Positions 1 to 6,588 of a DNA stretch of 7,017 nucleotides are shown here, piece by piece. This stretch comes from JBARCX01 sp049794535 (GTDB lineage Bacteria; Pseudomonadota; Gammaproteobacteria; Xanthomonadales; Rhodanobacteraceae). Numbering within the stretch: position 1 is the first letter of the stretch; each line of letters begins with the position of its first letter. The stretch spans positions 1 through 7,017 of the forward strand of contig JBARCX010000063.1 in NCBI GenBank assembly GCA_049794535.1, in the 5' to 3' direction. The notes under the pieces are model-generated. The model ran no database searches, was not told the origin of the DNA, and saw only the letters and a list, made by a program, of their open reading frames with translations. Both the position numbers and the translations under genes were made by a program.

Positions 1-871
1 CACCGGAACCATCCAGGGTGAAGTGCGCGTGGCGCGTGGCGGCACAGTTCGGGATCAGCGCTACCGGCAGGTTGGCCGCGTGCGTCGGGTAATCCTTCAC
101 CTTGATATCGAGTACGGTGGTGAGGCCACCCAGACCTTGCGCGCCGATACCGAGGGCATTGACCTTCTCGTAAAGCTCGATGCGCAGTTCTTCCGCCCGG
201 TTCTTTGGACCGCGCGCGATCAGATCCTGGATATCGATCGGCTCCATCAGAGCCTCTTTCGCCAGCAGCATGGCCTTCTCAGCGGTGCCGCCGATACCGA
301 TACCGAGCATGCCCGGCGGGCACCAGCCGGCACCCATCGTCGGCACCGTCTTGAGTACCCAGTCGACGATGGAATCGGACGGGTTGAGCATGGCGAACTT
401 GGATTTGGCTTCGGAGCCGCCGCCCTTCGCTGCGACGATCACATCGACAGTGTCGCCGGGCACGATCGACACATTGATCACCGCCGGGGTGTTGTCCTTG
501 GTATTGCTTCGCTTGCCGGCCGGGTCCGCCAACACACTGGCGCGCAACTTGTTGTCCGGATCGTTGTAAGCGCGGCGCACGCCCTCATTGACCATGTCTT
601 CCAACGACATCGTGGCATCCCAGCGCACGTTCATGCCGACCTTGAGAAAAACGGTGACGATGCCCGTGTCCTGGCATAGCGGACGATGGCCTTCGGCAGC
701 CATGCGCGAGTTGATCAGGATCTGCGCCATCGCGTCCTTCGCGGCCGGTGACTCTTCGCGCTCGTAGGCAGCGGCGAGATTGGTGATGTAGTCGACGGGA
801 TGGTAGTAGCTGATGTACTGCAGGGCGTCGGCGACGGACTGGATCAGATCGTCTTGTTTGATGGTGGTCAT
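1..871 (-). CDS. fumA: Fumarate hydratase class I (iron-sulfur fumarase), N-terminal 290 residues, 3' end outside window
   Basis: Class I fumarases catalyse reversible hydration of fumarate to L-malate in the TCA cycle, using an oxygen-sensitive [4Fe-4S] cluster in the cytoplasm. Translating the minus strand from the ATG at 871 gives an unbroken 290-residue frame to the window edge, starting MTTIKQDDLIQSVADALQYI. Family hallmarks are HRPLCQDTG (Cys66), WCPPGMLGIGIGGTAEKAM (Cys184) and ALIPNCAATRHAHF (Cys276). The spacing of these three cysteines (118 and 92) is close to the three cluster ligands of E. coli FumA as I recall them (105, 224, 318). Only the alpha-like domain is visible. The usual single-chain enzyme is about 500 residues, so the C-terminal beta-like domain should lie beyond position 1. 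The paralogous L-tartrate dehydratase alpha subunit has the same fold but is normally about 300 residues, so a split enzyme cannot be wholly excluded. The Shine-Dalgarno is weak. The ATG was chosen because family similarity begins directly after it. Confidence 0.93.
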   Translation of the reverse strand, partial: MTTIKQDDLIQSVADALQYISYYHPVDYITNLAAAYEREESPAAKDAMAQILINSRMAAEGHRPLCQDTGIVTVFLKVGMNVRWDATMSLEDMVNEGVRRAYNDPDNKLRASVLADPAGKRSNTKDNTPAVINVSIVPGDTVDVIVAAKGGGSEAKSKFAMLNPSDSIVDWVLKTVPTMGAGWCPPGMLGIGIGGTAEKAMLLAKEALMEPIDIQDLIARGPKNRAEELRIELYEKVNALGIGAQGLGGLTTVLDIKVKDYPTHAANLPVALIPNCAATRHAHFTLDGSG

Positions 872-935
872 GGCGGCTGCTTCGACTGGGAGGGGGAGCC
901 CTGCGAGCCTTGCACTCACGGGGCATAACCGCCCT

Positions 936-963
936 ATTGTGCCGCATCTGACCCCTCGCTCAA
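936..963 (-). promoter_or_regulatory. Candidate sigma70 promoter for the fumarase gene, overlapping the upstream terminator
   Basis: On the minus strand, TTGAGC (plus 958-963, 4 of 6 to TTGACA) is followed after 16 nt by CACAAT (plus 936-941, 4 of 6 to TATAAT). Transcription would start near 929 and leave a leader of about 58 nt before the ATG at 871. The -35 shares bases with the T-tract of the terminator of the preceding barrel gene, so termination and re-initiation would sit back to back. This call rests on motif matching only. Confidence 0.4.
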
Positions 964-989
964 AAAAACGGCCGCACAAGGCGGCCGTT
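962..989 (-). terminator. Intrinsic terminator of the first outer-membrane barrel gene
   Basis: Read on the minus strand, AACGGCCGC and GCGGCCGTT form a perfect 9-bp stem (plus 981-989 with 967-975) around a 5-nt loop. A run of seven T follows (plus 962-968, partly in the stem). It starts 21 nt after the stop codon of the barrel gene at 1011. It is a textbook Rho-independent terminator and separates that gene from the fumarase downstream. Confidence 0.92.
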
Positions 990-1010
990 GGGACAACTTG
1001 AAGCCATCGC

Positions 1011-1634
1011 TTAGAAGCGGTATTCGCCACCCAGCGAGAACAGTCCGATCCGGGTGCCACGCTCGTCGACGCTGTCGCCGCGGCTATGGTACTGGTCGTA
1101 GTTCGCGCCCAAGCTGAAGTGCTTGTTGAAGTTGTAGCCGAAACCCGCACCCAGGTACTCACCGGTGCCGGTGTAGTTGCCCAGTGCACCAACCACGGTG
1201 CCGTCTGCAGAGTCATAGCGACCCTGGAAGCTATTACGGGAGCGGTACCAACCAGCACGAGCAGAGACGTACCAGTTGTCCGTGATGTTGTAGTTGAGGT
1301 TGCCACCGAGCAGCCAGCCACGACTCTTCTGTTTGAGATGCCCGGTGCCGTCATCGTTAGACGTGCTCCACGTGGCCTGACCCAGGTAGCCGTAACCTAC
1401 CTCCACACCGTAATCCACCACGCTGCGCCAGCGGTAGCCAACACGCAATGCGCCGGCGGTGTCCCGCTTCTTCTGACCGACATTCGCGCCCGGGATAACC
1501 TGATCCACGTTGGTAACGTGATAGTTGGACTGACCGATGTTGCCGTTGACGAAAACATTGCCGTCATCAGCGAGTGCAGCCATCGAAGTGGCACCCAGAG
1601 CCATGGCCATCGTGGCCACCAGAAGCTTCCGCAT
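1011..1634 (-). CDS. Outer-membrane beta-barrel protein (OmpA-TM/OMP_b-brl type), paralog 1
   Basis: The 207-residue protein has a Sec signal peptide (MRKLLVATMAMALGATSMAA, likely cut at ALA-DD after residue 22). The mature chain of about 185 residues is rich in Gly, Tyr, Asn and alternating hydrophobic/polar stretches typical of an 8-stranded barrel: GALRVGYRW, DYGVEVGYGYLG, LLGGNLNYNI, NWYVSARAGWYRS, YLGAGFGYNF, HFSLGANYDQY. It ends GGEYRF, with the terminal Phe recognised by the BAM assembly machinery. No OmpA-type periplasmic peptidoglycan domain follows, so it is a bare barrel in the outer membrane. AGGGAG lies 7 nt upstream of the ATG and supports this start. It is a clear homologue of the gene at 2181-2789 (shared ALRVGY, DxGVExGY, LGxATxS, NW, GRAG/ARAG, HFSxGAxYD, EYRF). 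The substrate or role is unknown; small barrels of this fold act as adhesins, porin-like channels or stability proteins. Confidence 0.9.
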   Translation of the reverse strand: MRKLLVATMAMALGATSMAALADDGNVFVNGNIGQSNYHVTNVDQVIPGANVGQKKRDTAGALRVGYRWRSVVDYGVEVGYGYLGQATWSTSNDDGTGHLKQKSRGWLLGGNLNYNITDNWYVSARAGWYRSRNSFQGRYDSADGTVVGALGNYTGTGEYLGAGFGYNFNKHFSLGANYDQYHSRGDSVDERGTRIGLFSLGGEYRF

Positions 1635-2123
1635 GAGCTATCTCCCTATTGTTTTTGAGTATCCATTACCCGGACCGATACGAAATGTCCGAGATCAATC
1701 GCCATTGTAAATATTTCGCAAAAACCAGCAACACCAAGCTATTGAATTTAGTAGTATTCCTATAAACACCGCGGGAAATTTCGAAAACCAACACTCGGGT
1801 CCCAAGGACAGAGCCATCCCTTTCATGGGCGTGTAAGTGCAGCGCTCAGGGCTGAATTCGGCGGGGTGGCGCGCAACGCCCACCTGTCAGATCCATACAT
1901 GACATGTGCAAGTACAGCCGTCCTGAGCCCATGCCCATATCGCTACGTAACTCGTGCGGCGCCTATGAGGCAGCCGGGATAATTGAGAGTGCAAACTCAA
2001 GCACATGTCGTCGTCACGCGATCGAACCGTGCTTCACCCAATCCAGACAACCACGCATTAAAAATAAATATTCACCACCACCGCCATCAGCCCTATGGCG
2101 TTCACTGCAAAACAATACCCACA
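1635..2123. other. Intergenic region between the two barrel genes, no convincing gene
   Basis: This stretch holds the ribosome-binding site and candidate promoter of paralog 1 near its left end. The rest shows no frame with a credible start and family similarity. Short open frames exist at 1695-1883 (minus) and 1904-2161 (plus). The first has a hydrophobic tail and the second runs into the terminator hairpin, and neither has a proper Shine-Dalgarno. A small perfect palindrome ACATGACATGT lies at 1897-1907, and an inverted repeat TTGAG/CTCAA at 1983-1987 and 1996-2000. Both are too short to interpret. Positions 2055-2130 are noticeably AT-rich. Confidence 0.6.
1704..1731 (-). promoter_or_regulatory. 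Candidate sigma70 promoter for barrel paralog 1
   Basis: On the minus strand, TTGCTG (plus 1726-1731) and TACAAT (plus 1704-1709, 5 of 6 to TATAAT) are separated by 16 nt within a locally AT-rich stretch. The start point would be near 1697, giving a leader of about 63 nt before the ATG at 1634. The -35 is weak (3 of 6). Confidence 0.4.
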
Positions 2124-2160
2124 TAAAACAACGGCCACCTTTTAGGTGGCCGTTGTTTTA
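2124..2160 (-). terminator. Strong intrinsic terminator of barrel paralog 2, potentially bidirectional
   Basis: A perfect 16-bp inverted repeat (2124-2139 with 2145-2160) surrounds a 5-nt loop. The GC core is ACGGCCACC/GGTGGCCGT and both ends carry A4/T4 tracts, so the hairpin has a U-tract in either direction. It begins 20 nt after the stop of the minus-strand gene at 2181, which is its obvious client. No plus-strand gene ends at its left side. Confidence 0.92.
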
Positions 2161-2180
2161 ACGCGAGAGAAAGCGCTTAT

Positions 2181-2789
2181 TTAGAAGCGGTATTCGGCAA
2201 AGCCCGAGAACACGCCAACTGTGGTGTTCTCGCCCGAACCATTGACTTTTACCCGCGCATAGTAATTGTCATAGCTTGCGCCAATACTGAAGTGCGGCGT
2301 GATGTCATAACCAACGCCCACACCGGCGTAACCACCATCGCCACTGTACTTCTGCGAAAAGGACTGATCAGCGTAGTACGGAATGTTTAGATTGGCCTTG
2401 AACCGCATCTGGGAACGGAAATACCCCGCACGGCCGGAAATAAACCAATTGTTCCCGAACTTGTATTTGAGGTTCATACCCAACAGCGTGCCGTCGATCC
2501 GCGCGCTGTAGGTTTCGTTGTATCCGTCGTAGTTCGCGGAACCGGTCGCCTTGCCCAGATCGACATAACCGGTCTCGACACCGAAATCCACCACCGGACT
2601 CTGCCAGGTGTAGCCAACTCGCAGAGCACCACTGGCAACGGTATCTTTGTTATTGAAACTATTATCGTGGTAGTCCGCCTGACCTAGATTTCCGTTGATA
2701 AAGAATGCACCCGTATCATCGGCAAACGCACCAAATGAAGTTGCCGCCAGCACCATGGCAATGGCGGTCATCTGTAGTCGCTTGTTCAT
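2181..2789 (-). CDS. Outer-membrane beta-barrel protein (OmpA-TM/OMP_b-brl type), paralog 2
   Basis: From the ATG at 2789 this encodes 202 residues: a signal peptide (MNKRLQMTAIAMVLAATSFG, cleavage likely AFA-DD after residue 23), then a small barrel ending FAEYRF with C-terminal Phe. Strand-like segments include GALRVGYTW, VVDFGVETGYVDLG, LLGMNLKYKF, NWFISGRAGYFRS, YAGVGVGYDI and HFSIGASYDNYYA. They match paralog 1 segment by segment. The frame is open from an ATG at 2819, but that site has no Shine-Dalgarno and would put ten polar residues before the signal peptide. AGGGAAG (plus 2792-2798) sits just upstream of the 2789 ATG, so I chose the inner start. The gene looks less GC-rich than the fumarase and permease (judged by eye). 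Tandem orientation, matching terminator and sequence similarity indicate an old gene duplication. Function beyond outer-membrane location is not visible. Confidence 0.9.
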   Translation of the reverse strand: MNKRLQMTAIAMVLAATSFGAFADDTGAFFINGNLGQADYHDNSFNNKDTVASGALRVGYTWQSPVVDFGVETGYVDLGKATGSANYDGYNETYSARIDGTLLGMNLKYKFGNNWFISGRAGYFRSQMRFKANLNIPYYADQSFSQKYSGDGGYAGVGVGYDITPHFSIGASYDNYYARVKVNGSGENTTVGVFSGFAEYRF

Positions 2790-3025
2790 AGCTTCCCTGT
2801 TTATTGATTTTGCTTGCATATCCGCGGCCCCATGCGCGCGGAGTGCGCATTCTTAGGGATCACTGCGGTATCTGCAATAAGCGCAATAACTCGCGACAAA
2901 ATTCATGGCAGCCTCACGCAAATCGCAAGAATAAGCCACCACTTCAGCTCTTCCTCTGAACCCCTGTGGAGCGTACCGTTGGGTGTGTCTGTGCGCTAGT
3001 GATTTTCAGGGAGGTCACTGCACAG
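2790..3025. other. Divergent regulatory region between barrel paralog 2 and the S53 peptidase leader
   Basis: This stretch must contain the promoters of both flanking divergent genes, but I found no pair of boxes good enough to call. Visible elements are an inverted repeat ATGCGC-N7-GCGCAT at 2832-2850, in the likely leader of the barrel gene, and a tandem repeat of GCAATAA at 2874-2880 and 2883-2889 (period 9). An imperfect dyad GTGC/GCAC plus AGTGA/TCACT at 2991-3023 surrounds the Shine-Dalgarno of the short leader ORF. Any of these could be a regulator or RNA-fold site; none matches a motif I can name. Confidence 0.45.
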
Positions 3026-3100
3026 ATGGGGAATGATCAAACTCACTCATTGATGAAACGCACTACGTCCTGGCTCGCGAGCGGGATCGCCCTGCATTGA
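3026..3100 (+). CDS. Possible 24-residue leader peptide upstream of the S53 peptidase
   Basis: GGAGGT at 3010-3015, close to the Shine-Dalgarno consensus, precedes an ATG at 3026 by 10 nt. The frame gives 24 residues ending in MKRTTSWLASGIALH, then TGA at 3098-3100. It ends 60 nt before the peptidase ATG and is in the same frame, with no other stop between, so readthrough of the TGA would add an N-terminal extension. The last 15 residues look like the start of a signal peptide (basic then hydrophobic). It could be a regulatory leader, a decayed earlier gene start, or chance. No codon run typical of an amino-acid attenuator is present. Confidence 0.35.
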   Translation: MGNDQTHSLMKRTTSWLASGIALH

Positions 3101-3160
3101 GGACAGCCCAAGGGAAAGCTGCCGCTTCGCGCCAGTATTTTCGTCACGGGAGAAACTCAA

Positions 3161-5053
3161 ATGCTTAAGAATTTGCCTCTCAAAACCCTGGCCGCGTCCC
3201 TGGGGCTTCTGTTTGCCGGGGTCACCACTACATCCGTGGCGGCCACCGCGCAAACAAGCACCGACATGGGAGTAACAGACAACAATCAAACAGTAAATGT
3301 CGTACTCGTGTTGAGGCTGCACAACCAGGCTGCACTAGAAAATTACATCCAGCGAACTGTCACCCAAAGCGACCCGCTCTATCACCAGTTCATCACTCCA
3401 GCCCAATTCGCGGCTAGCTACGGCGCCAGCGCAAACGAAATCGCACGCGTCCAGGCATTTCTCAAACAACATGGCATTACCACGGCGACGGTTTTACCCA
3501 ATCACCTAGCGATCGACGCCACCGGCACGATCGGCCAATTCAGCGCAGCCTTTCAAACATCCGTTCACGACTATCAAGCCGCCAACGGACAGCGTTTTCA
3601 TCGCCCCAACTCGCAACCCGTCATTCCCGCTGCTATCGCCGACACACTGTTGTCAGCTAGCGGACTCAACAATGAGGCGAAACTTCATACCAACATTGCT
3701 CACGCGAATAACTTCGGATCACTGAAGTTGCCAGCAAAAATCATCGCCTCCGCAAGTAAAGGCAATGGCACAGCCAGCGGAGATCCTGGGAGCTACACCG
3801 TCGGTGATGTCGCCAACTTCTACAACATCAATCCGCTCTACAAAGCCGGCGTAAATGGCAACGGCTCGACCGTAGGTATCGTCACCCTGGCAAATTTCCT
3901 GCCCAGTGATGCCTACGCGTACTGGAGCATGATCGGCCTGCCGGTCAAACCCAACCGCATCACCCAGATTCATGTCGATGGTGGTGGACCACTCAGTGGC
4001 CCGGCCGGCTCGGGTGAAACCTCACTCGACGTCGAACAATCCGGTGGCCTCGCACCATGGGCCAACATTCGCGTCTATGACGCACCCAATACCAATGCGG
4101 GCTTTATCGATGCGTTCTACCGGGCCGTCTCCGACAATATCGCCGACAGCATTTCGGTGAGCTGGGATGAAGCAGAGATCGACTACTACCCGCAGTTGAA
4201 CGGTGGCGTCGATGAGACCGATAACCTGACCGCCTTCCACCAAGTCTTTCTCGAAGCCGCCGTACAAGGCATCTCGATGTTCTGCGCATCCGGTGACTCC
4301 GGTGCCTATGAGTTGGTCGAGGAGCTGGGCTACACCAGTTACAGCACACCGCTGACCATCAATGCCCCTGCATCCGATCCGTACATCACGGCAGCCGGCG
4401 GCACCACGCGACCCTTCAGTTACTCGTTTGGCGGCAAGCCAACGGACTCGATCACTCAGGAAAGTGTGTGGGGTTGGGATTATCTCCTCAACTACTTCAA
4501 TGCCTACCTCACACCACCCTCCGGTGGGTGGAAGCAGTATTTCTATTCGGTAGGCAGCGGCGGCGGCGTGAGTGTGTATTGGCCCGAACCGTTCTATCAA
4601 CTGCTTACCCATGGCATACGGCGTACCGAACCGGGTCAGTCGTTGATCTACTACGGCGGCAGCACACCGCAGACCCTTCTCACGCTGCCGGCGAATTTTG
4701 CCGGCCGCAACATACCGGACGTCTCCTTGAATGCCGATCCCTATACCGGCTATGTGCTCGTGTCCACCGAGGATGGCGGTGTGATTGATGGCTATGGCGG
4801 CACGAGTTTTGTCGCGCCACAGCTCAATGGCATTACCGCACTGCTCCGACAGAGCACGGGGCATCGCATCGGCTTCTGGAACCCGCAGGTGTATGCGCTG
4901 CAAAACATCTTCGGCTACGGGGCTTGGTCGGCCTTCAACGACATCAAGGCTGGCGACAATTGGTACTACTCCGGGGTCCCGGGTTACGAGCCGGCGGCAG
5001 GTATTGGCACGCTCGACGTGACGAACTTCGACGTATTCCTGGGCGGCTTCTGA
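3161..5053 (+). CDS. Secreted S53 serine-carboxyl peptidase (sedolisin/kumamolisin family) with pro-kumamolisin domain
   Basis: The 630-residue preproenzyme hydrolyses proteins, usually at acid pH, outside the cytoplasm. Residues 1 to about 28 are a signal peptide (MLKNLPLKTLAASLGLLFAG, ending SVAATA). Residues ~45-170 match the pro-kumamolisin activation domain (DPLYHQFITPAQFAASYG, FQTSVHDY). The catalytic domain starts near 210 (YTVGDVANFYNINPLY). The S53 triad and oxyanion residue are present: Glu286 and Asp290 in GETSLDVEQSGGLAP, Asp379 in CASGDSG, Ser549 in GGTSFVAP. The calcium-site segment FNDIKAGDN has Asp594. The last ligand, normally Asp in GPGWDxxTGxG, appears as Glu610 in PGYEPAAGIG. 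A roughly 29-residue segment (438-466) between ESVW and GGGVS is longer than in kumamolisin as I remember it. GGGAGA seven nt upstream fixes the start. No membrane anchor or PPC-type C-terminal domain follows. The closest named relative is probably xanthomonalisin-like, but no symbol is certain. Confidence 0.95.
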   Translation: MLKNLPLKTLAASLGLLFAGVTTTSVAATAQTSTDMGVTDNNQTVNVVLVLRLHNQAALENYIQRTVTQSDPLYHQFITPAQFAASYGASANEIARVQAFLKQHGITTATVLPNHLAIDATGTIGQFSAAFQTSVHDYQAANGQRFHRPNSQPVIPAAIADTLLSASGLNNEAKLHTNIAHANNFGSLKLPAKIIASASKGNGTASGDPGSYTVGDVANFYNINPLYKAGVNGNGSTVGIVTLANFLPSDAYAYWSMIGLPVKPNRITQIHVDGGGPLSGPAGSGETSLDVEQSGGLAPWANIRVYDAPNTNAGFIDAFYRAVSDNIADSISVSWDEAEIDYYPQLNGGVDETDNLTAFHQVFLEAAVQGISMFCASGDSGAYELVEELGYTSYSTPLTINAPASDPYITAAGGTTRPFSYSFGGKPTDSITQESVWGWDYLLNYFNAYLTPPSGGWKQYFYSVGSGGGVSVYWPEPFYQLLTHGIRRTEPGQSLIYYGGSTPQTLLTLPANFAGRNIPDVSLNADPYTGYVLVSTEDGGVIDGYGGTSFVAPQLNGITALLRQSTGHRIGFWNPQVYALQNIFGYGAWSAFNDIKAGDNWYYSGVPGYEPAAGIGTLDVTNFDVFLGGF

Positions 5054-5080
5054 TCCGCACGACTTCTGAATAACCGCACC

Positions 5081-5129
5081 AGGTTGAGTTACACCGCTGG
5101 CCGGTGATACATCCCGGCCAGCGCAACCT
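5081..5129 (+). repeat. Large hairpin after the peptidase gene, without a T-run
   Basis: A perfect 10-bp inverted repeat CGCTGGCCGG/CCGGCCAGCG (5095-5104 with 5114-5123) has a 9-nt loop. It is extended by an outer 6-bp pairing AGGTTG/CAACCT (5081-5086 with 5124-5129), with an 8-nt one-sided bulge. It lies 27 nt after the peptidase stop. No poly-T follows (AATAACGAGG), so it is not a standard intrinsic terminator. It may protect the 3' end, assist Rho-dependent ending, or fold in the leader of the downstream permease mRNA. Confidence 0.65.
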
Positions 5130-5211
5130 AATAACGAGGCATACCCCAGGGGCTTGCCGCGAGACGATCCACCCGCCATTCTCGCCTGCGGTTTCCCGCA
5201 GCGGGTATTTC

Positions 5212-6537
5212 ATGAGCGATTCCTCGACGTCCGGCGGCTACGTCCGTCGCCTCCGGCTGTGGGACGCCGCGATGATTGTGGTTGGCGGCATCATCGGCGG
5301 CGGCATTTTTCTCAACCCCGGCATTGCAGCTCAACGCACTGAGTCAGGCCTTGCGCTATTGCTGATGTGGGTCGGCGCCGGCGTACTCACGCTGATCGGT
5401 GCGCTGTGCTACGCCGAACTCGGCGCACGCCGACCGCATGCCGGTGGCAGCTACGTCTACCTACGCGAAGCGTTCGGTTCGCTGGCCGGCTTCCTATTCG
5501 GCTGGACGATGCTGCTGGTGATCTACTCCGGCTCCAGCGCAGCGGTAGCGACCATTTTCGCCAGCTACGCCTCTTCGGTATTTGGCCTGCCCGCGTCGAC
5601 CACCACGCCGCTTGCCGCAGGTGCACTCGTGTTCGTGGCGGGCATCAATCTCTTTGGCCTGCGCGTAGGCGCACAGGTGCAGAATGTATTCACGCTACTC
5701 AAGTTGCTGGCGGTAGCCGTATTGGTGGTGTGTGGTCTGTTTCTGGCTGGCGCGGGTGGTTCAGGCGTACTGACCGTCGACCCAAGTCGCGCGAATGTGG
5801 GCTTCATGGGCGCGGCACTGCCGGTGCTGTTTGCTTATTCGGGCTTTACCTACCTCAATAACCTTGCCGGCGAGGTACGCGAGCCGCAACGCACCCTGCC
5901 GCGCGCACTGTTCCTCGGCATGCTGCTGGTGATCGTCGCTTATGCGCTGGTCAACGTGGCTTACCTGGCGGTGCTTGGCCACGATGGCCTTGCGGCCAGC
6001 AGCACACCGGCTGCCGATGTCATGAACCGTGTCTTCGGCCCCATCGGCGCCAAGCTGATCGCCATTGGCATCGCCATATCCACCCTTGGTTTTTGCAATA
6101 TCACCCTGGTGGCCGGTGCGCGCGTGTTGCAAGTGATGGGCGAGGATGGGCTGTTCTTCCGTAGCGTGGCGCGCCTGCATCCGCGTCATCGCACACCGAA
6201 TGTCGCGCTGCTGCTGCTGTCGGGTTGGGCGATCGTGCTGACGCTGTCGGGCAGCTACGGCCAGCTGCTGGACTACGCCACCTTCGGTGATTGGCTGGCC
6301 TGTGCCGTCGGTGTGGCTACGCTGTTCTGGTATCGCCGTCGCCAAGGCGCGGAAGCCAGCTTCCGCGTACCGGGTTACCCTCTGCTGCCACTGATCTTCA
6401 TCGGTGTCGTGGCCTGGGTGGTCGTGCAGACGATGCTCAGCAATCCCCATAACGCTGGCGTTGGCCTGTTGATCATGGTCGCTGGCGTACCGGTGTACTT
6501 CATCTGGCGTCACCTGTTCAGCCGTAGCGAACCCTAA
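5212..6537 (+). CDS. APC-superfamily amino-acid permease (12 TM; amino acid/polyamine/organocation family)
   Basis: The 441-residue inner-membrane transporter has the LeuT-like APC fold. The TM1 signature GGIIGGGIFLNPG (residues 25-37) contains the unwound glycine-rich segment that contacts the substrate amino or carboxyl group. About 12 hydrophobic segments can be counted: near 18-38, 47-68, 85-112, 120-142, 150-172, 185-205, 218-243, 260-283, 310-330, 335-352, 375-395 and 405-425. Between TM2 and TM3 is the conserved CYAELGARRPHAGGSYVYLREAFG-like loop (I quote only part: ELGARRPHAGGSY). QNVFTLLKLLAVA before TM5 recalls LAT/SteT-type exchangers. The substrate cannot be read from sequence. 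An in-frame ATG at 5104 would add 36 polar residues and lies inside the hairpin, so I chose the ATG at 5212, where family similarity begins; its Shine-Dalgarno (GCGGG) is weak. The next gene starts 51 nt downstream in the same direction, so co-transcription is possible. Confidence 0.92.
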   Translation: MSDSSTSGGYVRRLRLWDAAMIVVGGIIGGGIFLNPGIAAQRTESGLALLLMWVGAGVLTLIGALCYAELGARRPHAGGSYVYLREAFGSLAGFLFGWTMLLVIYSGSSAAVATIFASYASSVFGLPASTTTPLAAGALVFVAGINLFGLRVGAQVQNVFTLLKLLAVAVLVVCGLFLAGAGGSGVLTVDPSRANVGFMGAALPVLFAYSGFTYLNNLAGEVREPQRTLPRALFLGMLLVIVAYALVNVAYLAVLGHDGLAASSTPAADVMNRVFGPIGAKLIAIGIAISTLGFCNITLVAGARVLQVMGEDGLFFRSVARLHPRHRTPNVALLLLSGWAIVLTLSGSYGQLLDYATFGDWLACAVGVATLFWYRRRQGAEASFRVPGYPLLPLIFIGVVAWVVVQTMLSNPHNAGVGLLIMVAGVPVYFIWRHLFSRSEP

Positions 6538-6588
6538 TTACGCCGCGCAATGCCACAATGTGCGGATACGTTTGAGGAGAGCTGATCG

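Noticed and set aside
23..679. 218-residue plus-strand open frame, and a 120-residue minus-strand frame at 585-947
   Set aside because: Both overlap the fumarase gene. Their translations are Arg/His-rich with no family likeness, while the fumarase frame has clear motifs.
1695..1883. 62-residue minus-strand frame with a hydrophobic C-terminal stretch (FPAVFIGILLNSIAW)
   Set aside because: It starts at GTG without a Shine-Dalgarno and overlaps the candidate promoter of barrel paralog 1. The hydrophobicity is explained by local AT-richness.
1897..1907. Palindrome ACATGACATGT as a regulator site
   Set aside because: It is only 11 nt, single copy, far from any start codon, and within chance expectation.
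1904..2161. 85-residue plus-strand frame
   Set aside because: It reads into the terminator hairpin, has low-complexity composition and no ribosome-binding site.
2789..2819. Upstream ATG at 2819 as the start of barrel paralog 2
   Set aside because: It has no Shine-Dalgarno and would add ten residues before a complete signal peptide; the ATG at 2789 has AGGGAAG upstream.
4022..5179. 385-residue minus-strand frame antisense to the S53 peptidase
   Set aside because: It is a shadow frame of a GC-rich gene; the plus strand has full S53 motifs and the antisense product resembles no family.
5761..6513. 250-residue antisense frame under the permease
   Set aside because: It is a Gln/His/Arg-rich shadow of a hydrophobic membrane protein gene with no credible start.
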